Of a stretch of 64,000 bases of DNA, positions 26,456 to 36,213 are shown one piece after another. Numbering within the stretch: the first letter of the stretch is position 1; the number at the start of each line of letters is the position of its first letter. Position numbers and translations under genes: made by a program. The stretch comes from Methylotenera versatilis 7 (GTDB lineage: Bacteria > Pseudomonadota > Gammaproteobacteria > Burkholderiales > Methylophilaceae), in the NCBI RefSeq assembly GCF_000799165.1, contig NZ_JUGF01000002.1, positions 1,178,001 to 1,242,000 of the forward strand, in the 5' to 3' direction. The notes under the pieces were generated by a model, which saw only the letters and a program-made list of their open reading frames with translations, ran no database searches and had not been told where the DNA came from.

Positions 26456-27232
26456 TTATTTCGCCACAAAAGCGCGTTCAATCACGTAATCACCTGGCAC
26501 GCCGATTCTGGGGGATTCTACAAAACCTCTAGCGTTCAGCAACTCGGACGTATCCGCCAACATTTGCGGGCTACCACAAATCATCGCACGGTCGTTCGCA
26601 GGGTCTAGCGGAGGTAAACCAATATCTTCAAATAACTTACCTGAGTTAATTAAATCGGTTAATCTGCCTTGGTTGCGGAATGGTTCACGTGTAACAGTCG
26701 GGTAGTAGATTAACTTCTCACGTACCAACTCACCGAAAAACTCGTTATTTGGTAACTCTTTTTCAATAAAGTCTGCATAAGCAAGTTCGCTTACATGGCG
26801 CACGCCATGAATCAGTACAACCTTTTCAAATCTCTCATAAACGTCAATATCTTGAATCAGGCTGATAAAAGGCGCCAGACCAGTACCTGTTGATAAGAAA
26901 TAAAGATTTTTTGCTGGTTTTAAATCATGAATAACCAGTGTGCCAGTTGGTTTACGGCCAATCAAAATGTCGTCACCTATTTTTAAATGTTGCAAGCGCG
27001 AAGTGAGTGGGCCATTCTGTACTTTAATGCTGAAAAACTCTAGATGTTCTTCATAGTTTGGGCTGGCAACGCTATAGGCGCGCGCTAAAGGGCGCCCTTC
27101 AACCTCAAGGCCAATCATCACAAACTGGCCATTCTCAAAACGCAAACCTGGGTCACGCGTGGTTTTAAAACTAAACAGGCTGTCATTCCAGTGATGAACG
27201 CTCAAAACGCGTTCGGTAGAGTATTTGCTCAT
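26456..27232 (-). CDS. fpr: Ferredoxin--NADP+ reductase
   Basis: A 258-residue FAD enzyme moving electrons between NADPH and ferredoxin or flavodoxin. The FAD-binding RAYSVASP is at about 50-57, the pyrophosphate-binding GTGLAPF at about 116-122, and CGSPQM near 213. The C-terminus ends VERAFVAK-like (YVIERAFVAK), as in proteobacterial Fpr of the subclass ending in an aromatic-valine-x-lysine tail. It lies downstream of etfA on the same strand with a 54-base gap, so it could be co-transcribed with the ETF genes. Confidence 0.93.
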   Translation of the reverse strand: MSKYSTERVLSVHHWNDSLFSFKTTRDPGLRFENGQFVMIGLEVEGRPLARAYSVASPNYEEHLEFFSIKVQNGPLTSRLQHLKIGDDILIGRKPTGTLVIHDLKPAKNLYFLSTGTGLAPFISLIQDIDVYERFEKVVLIHGVRHVSELAYADFIEKELPNNEFFGELVREKLIYYPTVTREPFRNQGRLTDLINSGKLFEDIGLPPLDPANDRAMICGSPQMLADTSELLNARGFVESPRIGVPGDYVIERAFVAK

Positions 27233-27286
27233 AAGTTAGTGTTTTCTATAGGTAATATTTTATTGTGATAGTCGGCAGCTGTTGCA

Positions 27287-28225
27287 TTAATTGCGGCTAT
27301 TAACCTCTTCTGTTAATTTGGGCACGACGTCAAAAAGATCTGCTACCAAGCCATAATCGGCTACTTGAAAGATAGGTGCATCGGGATCTTGGTTAATTGC
27401 GACTATGATTTTACTATCTTTCATACCATATGTGTGCTGAACTGCACCAGAAACACCAATTGCAAAATAAAGTTCGGGCGCGACCACGACGCCCGTTTGG
27501 CCTACTTGAATATCATTTGGCGCATATCCAGCATCCACTGCGGCACGGGTAGCACCTAAAGCTGCACCAAGCTTAGCCGCTAGTGGTGATAGAACTTCTT
27601 CAAATTTTTCAGCGCTGCCTAATGATCTGCCACCGGATATGACAATCTTAGCGGAACTTAATGCTGGCCTGTGCGATAGGTTATGTGTTTCACTGACCCA
27701 GCGCGTTTTAGTAAAAGCTGCTGGCGCATCAATATTGATAATCTCAGTGTTCGCACCAAGGCTTGCCGCCGCAAAATTACTGCCGTGTATGGTTAAAACC
27801 TGTGTTTTATCAATACTTTGAACCACATAATGCACATTGCCAGCATAGCATGAGCGTGTATAGGTATTGTCCGCCTGAATCGTTAATGCATTTGAAATCA
27901 TCGCCACATCCAATAAAGCACTAACACGCGGCAAGACATTGCGGCTATAAGAAGAATGCGATGCCAGAATGACTTGGTAATCTTCTGCAAGAGATACGAC
28001 TAAATTGGCAATATCCTCCGCAAGCGGGTGTGCCAAGTGCGCGGCATTTGCATGAATCACCCGGGTAACGCCTTGAATTGAAGCCGCTGTTTGCAAAATA
28101 GCATCATTGCCGCCAGCCACCAATAAATCGATAGGCGCTTGCCAAAACTGCGCCGCAGTCACGGCTTGCTGCACTGCAGGGCTGAGTTCTTTGCCGTTAT
28201 GTTCGGCTAGTATTAAAGTTTTCAT
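27287..28225 (-). CDS. etfA: Electron transfer flavoprotein alpha subunit
   Basis: FAD-binding subunit of ETF, which accepts electrons from flavin dehydrogenases. Length 312 residues, normal. The C-terminal FAD domain shows [41 protein letters not shown] and the closing [11 protein letters not shown]. The start ATG overlaps the etfB stop (ATGA at 28222-28225), so translation is coupled. The electron donor dehydrogenase is not in this window. Confidence 0.96.
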   Translation of the reverse strand: MKTLILAEHNGKELSPAVQQAVTAAQFWQAPIDLLVAGGNDAILQTAASIQGVTRVIHANAAHLAHPLAEDIANLVVSLAEDYQVILASHSSYSRNVLPRVSALLDVAMISNALTIQADNTYTRSCYAGNVHYVVQSIDKTQVLTIHGSNFAAASLGANTEIINIDAPAAFTKTRWVSETHNLSHRPALSSAKIVISGGRSLGSAEKFEEVLSPLAAKLGAALGATRAAVDAGYAPNDIQVGQTGVVVAPELYFAIGVSGAVQHTYGMKDSKIIVAINQDPDAPIFQVADYGLVADLFDVVPKLTEEVNSRN

Positions 28226-28974
28226 AGCTGTATACCTTCATGGGCGCGCAATTTACTCACAAGTTCTTCCACGCTATTGACTTTGATGCCAGGTTTTCTA
28301 ACCGGCGGTTCGTTAACTTTTAATAGTGTTAAGCGTGGTTGAATATCTAAACCTAACTCAGACGCGTTAATGCTTTCAATAGGTTTTTTTCTAGCCATCA
28401 TCAAGTTTGGCAGTTTTACAAAGCGTGGTTCGTTAAGGCGCAAGTCAGCAGTAATAACAGCAGGTAAATCTAATGCGATTGTTTCTGTTCCACCATCTAC
28501 TTCACGCGTTACAATCGCTTCGTTACCGTCTAGTTTGATGGTAGAGGCAAAGGTCGCCTGAGGATAGTCTAATAGTGCTGCCAATATTTGGCCCATCTGA
28601 CCAGCGTCATCATCAATTGACTGTTTGCCCAGAATAATGAGATTAGCTTGTTCGCGTAACACAACCGCTTTTAACAGTTTGGCAACGCCTAAAGATTGCA
28701 GTTTTTCCGCGCTTTCAACTAGAATCGCGCGGTCAGCGCCCATTGCCAGCGCATGTCTTAACACGTCATGGTTGGCGGTAGAACCAAATGAAACCGCAAT
28801 AACTTCGGTCGCTTTACCTTGTTCTTTTAAACGTAACGCTTCTTCAATTGCGTTTTCGTCAAACGGATTAACGCCCATTTTTACGCCGGCAATATCCACA
28901 TCAGAACCATCTGGTTTAACACGTACTTTAATGTTGTAATCAACCACTCGTTTGACTGCGACCAGTATTTTCAT
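28222..28974 (-). CDS. etfB: Electron transfer flavoprotein beta subunit
   Basis: AMP-binding partner of EtfA, 250 residues. It starts [19 protein letters not shown] and contains [16 protein letters not shown] and [16 protein letters not shown], the AMP and recognition regions of the family, with [17 protein letters not shown] later. AGGAA-type sequence lies just before the ATG (GGAAGCCGTT on the minus strand). Its promoter must lie in the 121-base gap shared with the divergent LysR gene, which is filled with dyads. Confidence 0.96.
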   Translation of the reverse strand: MKILVAVKRVVDYNIKVRVKPDGSDVDIAGVKMGVNPFDENAIEEALRLKEQGKATEVIAVSFGSTANHDVLRHALAMGADRAILVESAEKLQSLGVAKLLKAVVLREQANLIILGKQSIDDDAGQMGQILAALLDYPQATFASTIKLDGNEAIVTREVDGGTETIALDLPAVITADLRLNEPRFVKLPNLMMARKKPIESINASELGLDIQPRLTLLKVNEPPVRKPGIKVNSVEELVSKLRAHEGIQL

Positions 28975-29004
28975 AACGGCTTCCTTAACAATTAGCGCGT
29001 ATTT

Positions 29005-29072
29005 TATAGTAAAATCAACTATATGTTAAATGGATTATAGTGATTATATATATCTGTAATATAGATATATAT
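29005..29072. promoter_or_regulatory. Cluster of dyads between etfB and the LysR gene
   Basis: Three half-sites alternate: TATAGT (29005-29010), ACTATA (29018-29023) and TATAGT (29036-29041). A perfect dyad follows, ATATATATCT (29046-29055), 7 bases, AGATATATAT (29063-29072). LysR-type regulators bind such dyads between divergent genes, so control of etfBA and of the LysR gene itself is likely. The sites are very AT-rich and overlap probable -10 regions. Confidence 0.5.
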
Positions 29073-29095
29073 AATTGGAATATATAAATTAGTGA

Positions 29096-30022
29096 ATGAA
29101 ATATAGCTTAAGACAACTGGAGATTTTTGTGGCTATCAGCCGCACCGCAAGTGTATCGCGCGCGGCGGAAGAGTTGTCATTGTCGCAATCGGCCACCAGT
29201 ACAGCATTGGGCGAGTTTGAAAAACAGTTTGATTTGCAATTGTTTGACCGTGTGAGCAAGTCGCTACGCATTAATGAAGTGGGCCAGCAATTGTTGCCGC
29301 GTGCGGTAGAGTTGCTGGATAGAGCCAAAGAGATTGAAGCATTATTGCAAGGCCATATTAGCTTTGGGCACATGAAGATTGGTGCAACCTTAACCGTGGG
29401 CAATTATCTGGTGACGATATTGGTTGCGCGTTTTTTGCAATCGCATCCCAATAGTCGCATTCAGTTACAGGTGCACAATACCAGTGCCATTGTGCAGAAA
29501 ATTGCCAACCATGAATTGGATTTGGGCATGATTGAGGGCGATTGCGACCATCCTGATATTGAAGTGCAGCCTTGGTTGGCGGATGAGTTAGTGGTTTTTA
29601 GTGCGCCCGATCATCCATTGGCAAGCTTGCGTAAGGTCACAACAGAGCAGTTGTTGCTTGAGTCATGGATATTGCGCGAAAAAGGTTCTGGCACGCGCGA
29701 AACGTTTAATCGCGCTTTTCACAATTATAATGCCAGATTGAATATCCGGCTTGAGCTTGAACACACTGAAGCAATTAAGCTCGCGGTAGAATCGGGTCTG
29801 GGCATCGGTTGTATTTCCCGCTTGGCGCTCAAAGATGCATTCAAGCGCGGTAGTTTGGTGCCGCTTGCCACACCACAACTCGATTTAAGTCGATATTTTT
29901 GCTTTTTATGGCATAAGCAAAAATATCAGACAACTGCCATGCGCGAGTTTCTAACCTTATGCAAAGACCTGACTGCGGGTGTTAAAAGAAGTGATTTGGT
30001 TAATTTGCCAGAAGTTGCCTAA
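29096..30022 (+). CDS. LysR-type regulator of the ETF locus
   Basis: A 308-residue LysR protein. The N-terminal winged helix is SLRQLEIFVAISRTASVSRAAEELSLSQSATSTALGEFE (split over 4-42), followed by the linker helix and a periplasmic-binding-protein-like effector domain (about 92-290). It lies between divergent etfBA and the co-oriented ETF-QO gene, so it probably senses a metabolite of the pathway feeding ETF. No clear ribosome binding site precedes the ATG. Confidence 0.9.
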   Translation: MKYSLRQLEIFVAISRTASVSRAAEELSLSQSATSTALGEFEKQFDLQLFDRVSKSLRINEVGQQLLPRAVELLDRAKEIEALLQGHISFGHMKIGATLTVGNYLVTILVARFLQSHPNSRIQLQVHNTSAIVQKIANHELDLGMIEGDCDHPDIEVQPWLADELVVFSAPDHPLASLRKVTTEQLLLESWILREKGSGTRETFNRAFHNYNARLNIRLELEHTEAIKLAVESGLGIGCISRLALKDAFKRGSLVPLATPQLDLSRYFCFLWHKQKYQTTAMREFLTLCKDLTAGVKRSDLVNLPEVA

Positions 30023-30122
30023 ATAAAGCAAATCTGGCTATAACTAACCCGGTAACGATTCATATAATTAACCAATAGTGATAACAAATAATAATTAAAC
30101 AAGATTCGAACAAGGAAGAATC

Positions 30123-31766
30123 ATGCAACGTGATGTGATGAATTATGACGTGTTGATTGTAGGCGCAGGCCCAGCAGGCTTAGCAGCGGCAATTCGGCTT
30201 AAACAATTGGCGCAAAGCGCAGGTCAGGAATTGAGTGTCTGTGTTTTAGAAAAGGGCGCGGAAGTCGGCGCACATATTCTTTCTGGCGCGGTGATAGATC
30301 CAATCGCATTGAATGAGCTGATTCCAAATTGGCGTGAATTAGGTGCGCCGCTCAATACACCTGTCAGCGATGATGAGTTTTTAATACTAGGTCAAAGTCA
30401 ATCCTGGGCTATTCCACACCGTTTATTGCCGCCGTTAATGAGCAATAAAGGTAACTTTATTGCCAGCCTTGGTGATGTTTGCCGCTGGCTGGGCGAACAA
30501 GCTGAAGGTTTGGGTGTTGAAATCTATGCCGGCTTTTCTGCGCAAGAAGTGCTGTATGAAAATGAGCAAGTGGTGGGCATTATCACGGGTGACATGGGGC
30601 GAGATACCAATGGCGAGCCAACCGCGCAGTTTGTGCAGGGTATTGAAATTCGGGCGCCTTATACCTTGATTGCAGAAGGTACGCGCGGCTCATTAACGCG
30701 TCAGTTAGAAGCACGCTTTAATCTGCGTCAAAACGCATCACCACAAAAATACGGCTTGGGTTTTAAAGAAGTATGGCGTGTTCCTGCTGAACAGCACAAG
30801 TTAGGCTTGGTGCAACATACTCTTGGCTGGCCGCTGAGCGCAGATACCGGTGGCGGTTCTTTTATCTATCATTATGGTGAGCAGTTGGTTTCCATCGGGT
30901 TTGTGGTGCATCTGGATTATGCCAATCCACATTTATCGCTGTTTGATGAGTTTCAACGTTTTAAAACACACCCTAAAATCAAAGCATTATTGCAAGGCGG
31001 AAAGCGCTTAAGTTATGGTGCCAGAGCAATTAGTGAAGGCGGCCTGCAATCGTTGCCCAATTTGATTTTTCCGGGTGGTGCGCTAATCGGTTGTAGCGCC
31101 GGCATGGTCAATGTGCCGCGTATTAAAGGCAGCCACAACGCGATGAAATCTGGCATGCTGGCGGCTGAAGCTGTTTTTGAAGCTTTTAATGGTAGCAAAG
31201 CAAACTTATTAAGCGCGTATCCAGAAGCACTGAAACAATCTTGGATATGGCAAGATTTGCATGCTGTGCGTAATGTAAAACCTTTATTATCAAGATTTGG
31301 CAGTTGGGCCGGTACCTTATTAGGTGGTATCGAAATGTGGTTGTCTGCATTCAAAATCACCATGCCTTGGACTTTGCAGCACAAAAAAGCTGACCATGAT
31401 AGCCTTAAGCCTGCGGCTGAAATGCCTGTGATTCATTATCCAAAACCAGATGGCGTATTCAGTTTTGATAAGCTGAACTCCATTAATTTAAGCAATATTG
31501 CGCATGATGCAAATCAGCCTTGTCATTTAACATTAATAGATGCAAACGTGCCGATTAACATTAACCTGGCAAAATTTGATGCGCCGGAGCAGCGCTATTG
31601 CCCGGCTGGTGTGTACGAAATTGTGCAAAAGGATAATGCGCCGCAGCTGCAAATTAACGCGCAAAATTGCATTCATTGCAAAACGTGTGATATTAAAGAC
31701 CCCACACAGAATATTGTATGGGTTCCGCCTGAAGGCGGCAGTGGGCCTGTTTACACCGGCATGTAA
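30123..31766 (+). CDS. Electron transfer flavoprotein-ubiquinone oxidoreductase
   Basis: Inner-membrane-associated enzyme of 547 residues passing electrons from ETF to ubiquinone. The FAD site is VGAGPAGLAAAIRL near residue 13. A long FAD/quinone domain follows (AEGTRGSLTRQLEARF, GCSAGMVNVPRIKGSHNAMKSG in parts). The C-terminus binds a 4Fe-4S cluster with Cys in YCPAGVYE and CIHCKTCDIKDP, and ends VPPEGGSGPVYTGM. AAGGAAG lies before the ATG. Together with etfBA and the LysR gene it forms a complete ETF branch of the respiratory chain. A 10-bp AT-only hairpin follows (31802-31826). Confidence 0.95.
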   Translation: MQRDVMNYDVLIVGAGPAGLAAAIRLKQLAQSAGQELSVCVLEKGAEVGAHILSGAVIDPIALNELIPNWRELGAPLNTPVSDDEFLILGQSQSWAIPHRLLPPLMSNKGNFIASLGDVCRWLGEQAEGLGVEIYAGFSAQEVLYENEQVVGIITGDMGRDTNGEPTAQFVQGIEIRAPYTLIAEGTRGSLTRQLEARFNLRQNASPQKYGLGFKEVWRVPAEQHKLGLVQHTLGWPLSADTGGGSFIYHYGEQLVSIGFVVHLDYANPHLSLFDEFQRFKTHPKIKALLQGGKRLSYGARAISEGGLQSLPNLIFPGGALIGCSAGMVNVPRIKGSHNAMKSGMLAAEAVFEAFNGSKANLLSAYPEALKQSWIWQDLHAVRNVKPLLSRFGSWAGTLLGGIEMWLSAFKITMPWTLQHKKADHDSLKPAAEMPVIHYPKPDGVFSFDKLNSINLSNIAHDANQPCHLTLIDANVPININLAKFDAPEQRYCPAGVYEIVQKDNAPQLQINAQNCIHCKTCDIKDPTQNIVWVPPEGGSGPVYTGM

Positions 31767-31821
31767 CACTAGATTTTAAGGATACCGAATTAAATTTTCT
31801 TATTAAAACTTAATTAAAGTT

Positions 31822-32043
31822 TTAATCGAAATCATCCGCATCCGTTAATGCCGTTTTAACTGTACAGCCGAATGCATCATATCCTGCTTTCTCTAATTGG
31901 ATGCGATATTCACACGTTGGCAAATGTCCTTCCAGTTTGCCGTTAATCACGGTGGTTTCTTCTTTGCAAAAAACGCAGCGATACCGATGCATCTGGTTTT
32001 CAAAATGTTCTTGTGGAAAATCAATGTAATATGGTTTTTTCAT
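31822..32043 (-). CDS. Small zinc-ribbon-like protein
   Basis: A 73-residue protein with CVFC at about 23-26 and a later HLPTC, arranged like a small zinc-binding CxxC...HxxxC site. The family is not recognised. A GGAG site lies 9 bases before the ATG, which supports expression. It converges with the ETF-QO gene. The acidic tail ends TDADDFD. Function unknown; possibly a nucleic-acid or protein binding small protein. Confidence 0.65.
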   Translation of the reverse strand: MKKPYYIDFPQEHFENQMHRYRCVFCKEETTVINGKLEGHLPTCEYRIQLEKAGYDAFGCTVKTALTDADDFD

Positions 32044-32309
32044 GGTTAATTCTCCGATATGTTCAATCAGATTATAAGACGATTTTTACCCATGCGCATC
32101 CCCGCGCTAAAACCCATCTAAATTTCAAGAGTTAAAGCCGTTAGCATAGGGCGCACTCGTTTACAGTGTGCCGTATGAAAGATGTGAGTTAACTGGATTC
32201 CCGCTGGGAGTGACAAATAAGAAGTAAAGCAATATCAATAAAGCTCATTAACAGAAGTGTTTACAGTATTAATAAAAAATATAAAAACATGAAAAGGTTT
32301 AAATTTTAG

Positions 32310-32624
32310 TTATTTCAAGCCTTCTTTGGCTTCTTCTGCGCTACATTTTGCAAACTGCTGTGCTGCATTTGCGTAGATAATCGCATCTGCGGCGTAGGTG
32401 TTGAGTTTTTTCATATAATCGTTAATTTTATCAATGTAGTTCTCGGCTTCGGTGCTTGAGCAATCGTGCTTGCCTGTACTTTTGTAGCCAGACATGCAAA
32501 TGGGCAGCGATGGTTTTGCGCCAGGCGCATCTGGCGCACCAGGTGTTTCGCATGCGGCGTAAGCATGATGAACACTTAAGCTGAACAACAAGGCGGTACA
32601 TATAGTAGAAATGGTTTTTTTCAT
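32310..32624 (-). CDS. Small secreted Cys-containing protein
   Basis: A 104-residue protein with a signal peptide (1-23, ending AYA before ACETPG). The mature part is Pro/Gly/Ala-rich at first (CETPGAPDAPGAKPSLPIC), then helical (ENYIDKINDYMKKLNTYAADAIIYANAAQQFAKC). Four Cys suggest two disulfides. No family name is assigned. AAGAG lies just before the ATG. It stands alone downstream of the antiporter gene with 62 bases between them. Confidence 0.7.
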   Translation of the reverse strand: MKKTISTICTALLFSLSVHHAYAACETPGAPDAPGAKPSLPICMSGYKSTGKHDCSSTEAENYIDKINDYMKKLNTYAADAIIYANAAQQFAKCSAEEAKEGLK

Positions 32625-32686
32625 GTTGGCTCTTATCTTTTGAATAACATGGTTTTATCGCGGATGATGCGTCAATAAATTACCGC

Positions 32687-34390
32687 TTAAGTATGTATAT
32701 TTTTTGGCGCGTATTGCTTAACAATAAATTCACACATACCTTTTGCGAGTTCCTCTTCACCATAAAACACTTTGCCAATCTTGTCTTCTCTTAAGAATTT
32801 TGATTCGTCTTCATTATGCGTTCTGAGGACAATTTCAATTCCAGGTTGAAGAGTTTTTGCCGTTTCCACCATTTTTCGCACATCAATTGTATCTGGTGTG
32901 GCAATCACCAACATGGACGCATTTGCAATATGTGCTTGGATTAACACGCTTGGCTCAGAGGCATTGCCTGATACAGCGGGCAATCCTTTCTTACGCAAGT
33001 TTTCGACGAGCTCTCTATTTTCTTCGGCTACAACAAAAGGAATGTTGTTATTGGTTAATGCTTCAGCGATGCGTTTGCCCACTCTGCCATAGCCTACCAG
33101 CACCACTTGGCCTTCTAGGTATTTTCGTTCTGTACTCATGGGTAGTTCTGAGAATGGATCGGTGCGCTTTTCAAGGTGGCGAGCCAACTCTGAAAAGCTG
33201 AGCGCCCACTTTTTAAACGGCTTGATCATGGAGAATATCAGTGGATTCATGGCGATTGAAATTAAAGCGCCCGCCAAAATTAAGCTCATGCCTTGCGTGG
33301 GCAGAATGCCTAATGACAAGCCCAAACCCGCTAGAATAAAAGAAAACTCACCAATTTGCGCCAAGCTTGCCGCCACAGTAAGTGCAGTATTTAGTGGATA
33401 GCGGAATGCTAAAGTAATGACCATTGCAGCAATTGATTTGCCTAAAATAATGACAGCGACTACGGCTAATACGTTAAATGGTTGCTCTACTAAAATCGCT
33501 GGCTCAAATAGCATGCCTACCGATACAAAAAACAGCACTGCAAATGCGTCGCGCAACGGCAAAGACTCTTCTGCTGCTCGATGGCTGAATTCTGATTCGC
33601 GCATGACCATGCCAGCAAAAAACGCACCTAGCGCAAATGAAACGCTAAATAAATGGGCCGCGCCAAAAGCAATACCAATGGCAGCAGAAATAACGGCGAG
33701 AGTGAATAGTTCGCGCGAGCCAGTTTTTGCCACATGCCACAACAGCCATGGCAGTAGTCGTTTGCCGACTACTAGCATCAGCACAATAAAGGCGGTTACT
33801 TGTAAAAGGGTAAAGCCAATGGTTTGCCATAACGGGGTGGTAATGGTTTCTGTAGAGGCACCACCTAAAATAGCGGCTAAGGGCGGCATTAAAACTAACA
33901 CTAGCACGGTTAACAGGTCTTCAACCACCAGCCAGCCGATGGCTATTTTGCCATTCATACTATCCAAAATGCCTCTAGATTCCAGCGCTTTTAACAACAC
34001 CACAGTACTGGCGCACGATAGTGCCAAGCCGAATATCAGTCCTTCACCGAGTGTCCAGCCCCACCAGTGTGCGAGTGCCATGCCCAGTAGCGTGGCGAAT
34101 GTCATTTGTACAAGGGCGCCAGGTAATGCAATGCGCCTAACGGACATTAAATCATTAATAGAAAAATGCAAACCAACACCAAACATCAGTAGCATGACGC
34201 CAATTTCAGCTAATTGAGAGGCAATCGCGACATCTGCCACAAAGCCTGGCGTTGCTGGGCCAATGAGAATGCCTGCCAATAAATAGCCGACCAACGCGGG
34301 CAGTTTGCAACGCTCTGCAATGAAACCCAAAATAAGTGCCAGCCCAAAGCCTGCAGAGATAGTGGTGATAAGTGTTAAATTATGATCCAT
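32687..34390 (-). CDS. ybaL: CPA2-family cation/proton antiporter with TrkA-N domain (YbaL-like)
   Basis: A 567-residue inner-membrane protein. About twelve helices with the Na/H exchanger pattern (PALVGYLLAGILIGP, VILLMFGVGLHFS, VSFALGAFFAGMV, SHRAAEESLPLRDAFAVLFFVSVGMLF in parts) are followed by a cytoplasmic NAD-binding TrkA-N domain at about 425-545 (VLVGYGRVGKRIAEAL). It follows E. coli YbaL through both domains. Relatives export K+ in exchange for H+ and are gated by nucleotides or glutathione adducts. No KefF/KefG partner is adjacent. Ribosome binding site weak. Confidence 0.9.
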   Translation of the reverse strand: MDHNLTLITTISAGFGLALILGFIAERCKLPALVGYLLAGILIGPATPGFVADVAIASQLAEIGVMLLMFGVGLHFSINDLMSVRRIALPGALVQMTFATLLGMALAHWWGWTLGEGLIFGLALSCASTVVLLKALESRGILDSMNGKIAIGWLVVEDLLTVLVLVLMPPLAAILGGASTETITTPLWQTIGFTLLQVTAFIVLMLVVGKRLLPWLLWHVAKTGSRELFTLAVISAAIGIAFGAAHLFSVSFALGAFFAGMVMRESEFSHRAAEESLPLRDAFAVLFFVSVGMLFEPAILVEQPFNVLAVVAVIILGKSIAAMVITLAFRYPLNTALTVAASLAQIGEFSFILAGLGLSLGILPTQGMSLILAGALISIAMNPLIFSMIKPFKKWALSFSELARHLEKRTDPFSELPMSTERKYLEGQVVLVGYGRVGKRIAEALTNNNIPFVVAEENRELVENLRKKGLPAVSGNASEPSVLIQAHIANASMLVIATPDTIDVRKMVETAKTLQPGIEIVLRTHNEDESKFLREDKIGKVFYGEEELAKGMCEFIVKQYAPKNIHT

Positions 34391-34626
34391 AGGTTTTTAT
34401 CGTTAGATTTTTTATTAAATTGTGATATTTAGATGATTAATTGCGTTAAGAGTGATTGATTTTTTTTATTATAATCTAGTAAAGGCGTTACCTTTTTATA
34501 AATATATCATCTCAATATGACGCAGTTGTTATAGTGAACAGAATGAAACTGAGTGTTTTTTAAGTTTCTGGTGCTTAGATTTAATGGATAAGTGATTGAT
34601 TTTTAATTGAATAATTAGGTTTTTTG

Positions 34627-35166
34627 TTAATGCGGGCCTTGGTTCTCAATGTTGTGCAATATTGGAATCAGTATTTGTTCAATGGATGGCAGTGTTAGTG
34701 ATAATCGCCAGCAAAACACACTAATTACTGTAACAATAAGCGCGGCTCCTGCGAATCTGCGCCACGTCCAATGCGTGGGCGGTGTATAAGTCGCGAGTAG
34801 TAGAATGCCGCCGATAATCGTCACCGCATCAAAGCTAGCACGTTGCCAATAACTGCCGCCCAAATGCAACCACATGCCAAACTCATCAAAAGTTAACGCC
34901 AAACCTACGCCATAGGTAACTGCAATGACACTTAACCATTTTTTTGAAGGTGTAGTAAATAGCAGCACGGCACCGACCACGGAAAGTAGAAAAATGCCGT
35001 AGTTCAAATGATGAACGTGTGTGCCGCCAATATGCAGAAATAAATCTGGAATATCGCGCGTCATAATTAATAGCACAATAATGCGCGCGCTGGCAAAAGT
35101 GACGACAAAGCTTGTGAGTACAAGTCTTTGAAGGTGTTTAGAAGCGTTAAGGTATTTTTTAAGCAT
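34627..35166 (-). CDS. Conserved-looking membrane protein of unknown family
   Basis: A 179-residue protein with about five membrane helices. Two striking polar motifs lie near membrane boundaries: HIGGTHVHHLNYG at 45-57 and DEFGMWLHLGGSYW at about 94-107 with a following Asp113. The His/Asp/Glu cluster could bind a metal or haem, but no family name can be given from sequence alone. It stands alone; neighbours are an antiporter and an EamA transporter. ATG start with a weak upstream site. Confidence 0.75.
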   Translation of the reverse strand: MLKKYLNASKHLQRLVLTSFVVTFASARIIVLLIMTRDIPDLFLHIGGTHVHHLNYGIFLLSVVGAVLLFTTPSKKWLSVIAVTYGVGLALTFDEFGMWLHLGGSYWQRASFDAVTIIGGILLLATYTPPTHWTWRRFAGAALIVTVISVFCWRLSLTLPSIEQILIPILHNIENQGPH

Positions 35167-35294
35167 GGTTTGAAAGCGTTATCTTAAGCGTTTAATTTAA
35201 GCATTTTATAAAGACAGTTTAACGCTAAATTTTTCTCACTAACGCTATAAGTTGTAATGGTTTGCAAAATCACCACGTATTTCAAAAGCTGCCT

Positions 35295-36182
35295 TTATTC
35301 ACGCGTAATCGTGGGCGCTTTCTTAGCGGTGGCGCTGCCAGAAGATGTGCTATAAGTCACCGCACAAATGACAATAAGCGCCCCCATTAATTGCGCCAAA
35401 TTAGGCGGAATTCCTTCAAAAGTGGCGATGACAATTGAAGTGACAGGGACGAGATTCATAAATATAGCTGCTTTAGCGGGTCCCAGTTTAGCGATGCCTG
35501 CATTCCAGAATAAATAAGACAACACACCGCCGCAAATGCTCATGATAAGTAATGCCGAGCCAGCATGCATGCTAGGTAAAATAAACGCATCACCATGAAT
35601 AACCGCAACCAGCGTTAATGCTAATGCGCCAACCGACATGATGCCTGCGGTGCTGGCGATACTACTGACATCGCTAGGCATAATTTTACGCACCAGCACG
35701 TTATAAAAAGCCCAGCTTAAATTAGCAATAAAGATAAAAATGTCGCCAGTTGATACCCGCAAAGTGGCGCCTGCGCCAAGTACGACAATGGCCACACCAA
35801 TAATGCCAATGGGAAATGCCAGCATTTGCCGATTATTGGGCTTATCCTTTAAGACAAAAAAAGCGATAACGGCTGTTAATAGCGGGTTAAGTGCCATAAT
35901 CAGCGCGCCATTGACGGCTGAAGTTGTTTGCATGCCCATAAAGAAAAATAAATTAAAGCCAAACACGCCAACTATGCCAAGCGTGAGATAGGTTTTGAAA
36001 TAACGCGCAGGAATGCGCTCACCCTTAAATTTCACAATCATCAACATAATGGCTGCCGCCAAAAGATAACGAGTCGCGCCTGCAATATAAGGCCCCATTT
36101 CTGCAACGACTGGTTTTGCCAAGTTAAAATTGGCGCCCCAAAATATGGCGGCAAGTGCGGTTGATAAATAGGTCCTTAACAA
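35295..36182 (-). CDS. EamA-family transporter
   Basis: A 295-residue DMT-superfamily permease with ten predicted helices and two EamA repeats (about 5-137 and 148-282). Typical stretches are AIFWGANFNLAKPVVAEM and IANLSWAFYNVLVRK. Substrate unknown. The frame starts at TTG 36182, no in-frame ATG lies nearby and GGATGATG precedes it, so the exact start is uncertain. The TSUP gene upstream ends 31 bases before it on the same strand, so the two may share a transcript. Confidence 0.87.
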   Translation of the reverse strand: MLRTYLSTALAAIFWGANFNLAKPVVAEMGPYIAGATRYLLAAAIMLMIVKFKGERIPARYFKTYLTLGIVGVFGFNLFFFMGMQTTSAVNGALIMALNPLLTAVIAFFVLKDKPNNRQMLAFPIGIIGVAIVVLGAGATLRVSTGDIFIFIANLSWAFYNVLVRKIMPSDVSSIASTAGIMSVGALALTLVAVIHGDAFILPSMHAGSALLIMSICGGVLSYLFWNAGIAKLGPAKAAIFMNLVPVTSIVIATFEGIPPNLAQLMGALIVICAVTYSTSSGSATAKKAPTITRE

Positions 36183-36213
36183 AACATCATCCCTGTGTCG
36201 TAAATACTTGGTG

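Noticed and set aside
32160-32230. Fragment resembling a dispersed repeat (GGATTCCCGCTGGGAGTGAC)
   Set aside because: It is short and has no second convincing copy or inverted partner in the window.
33417-34217. Long plus-strand frame opposite the antiporter gene
   Set aside because: It is antisense to a well conserved membrane protein gene and has no family signature; it follows from codon bias on the other strand.
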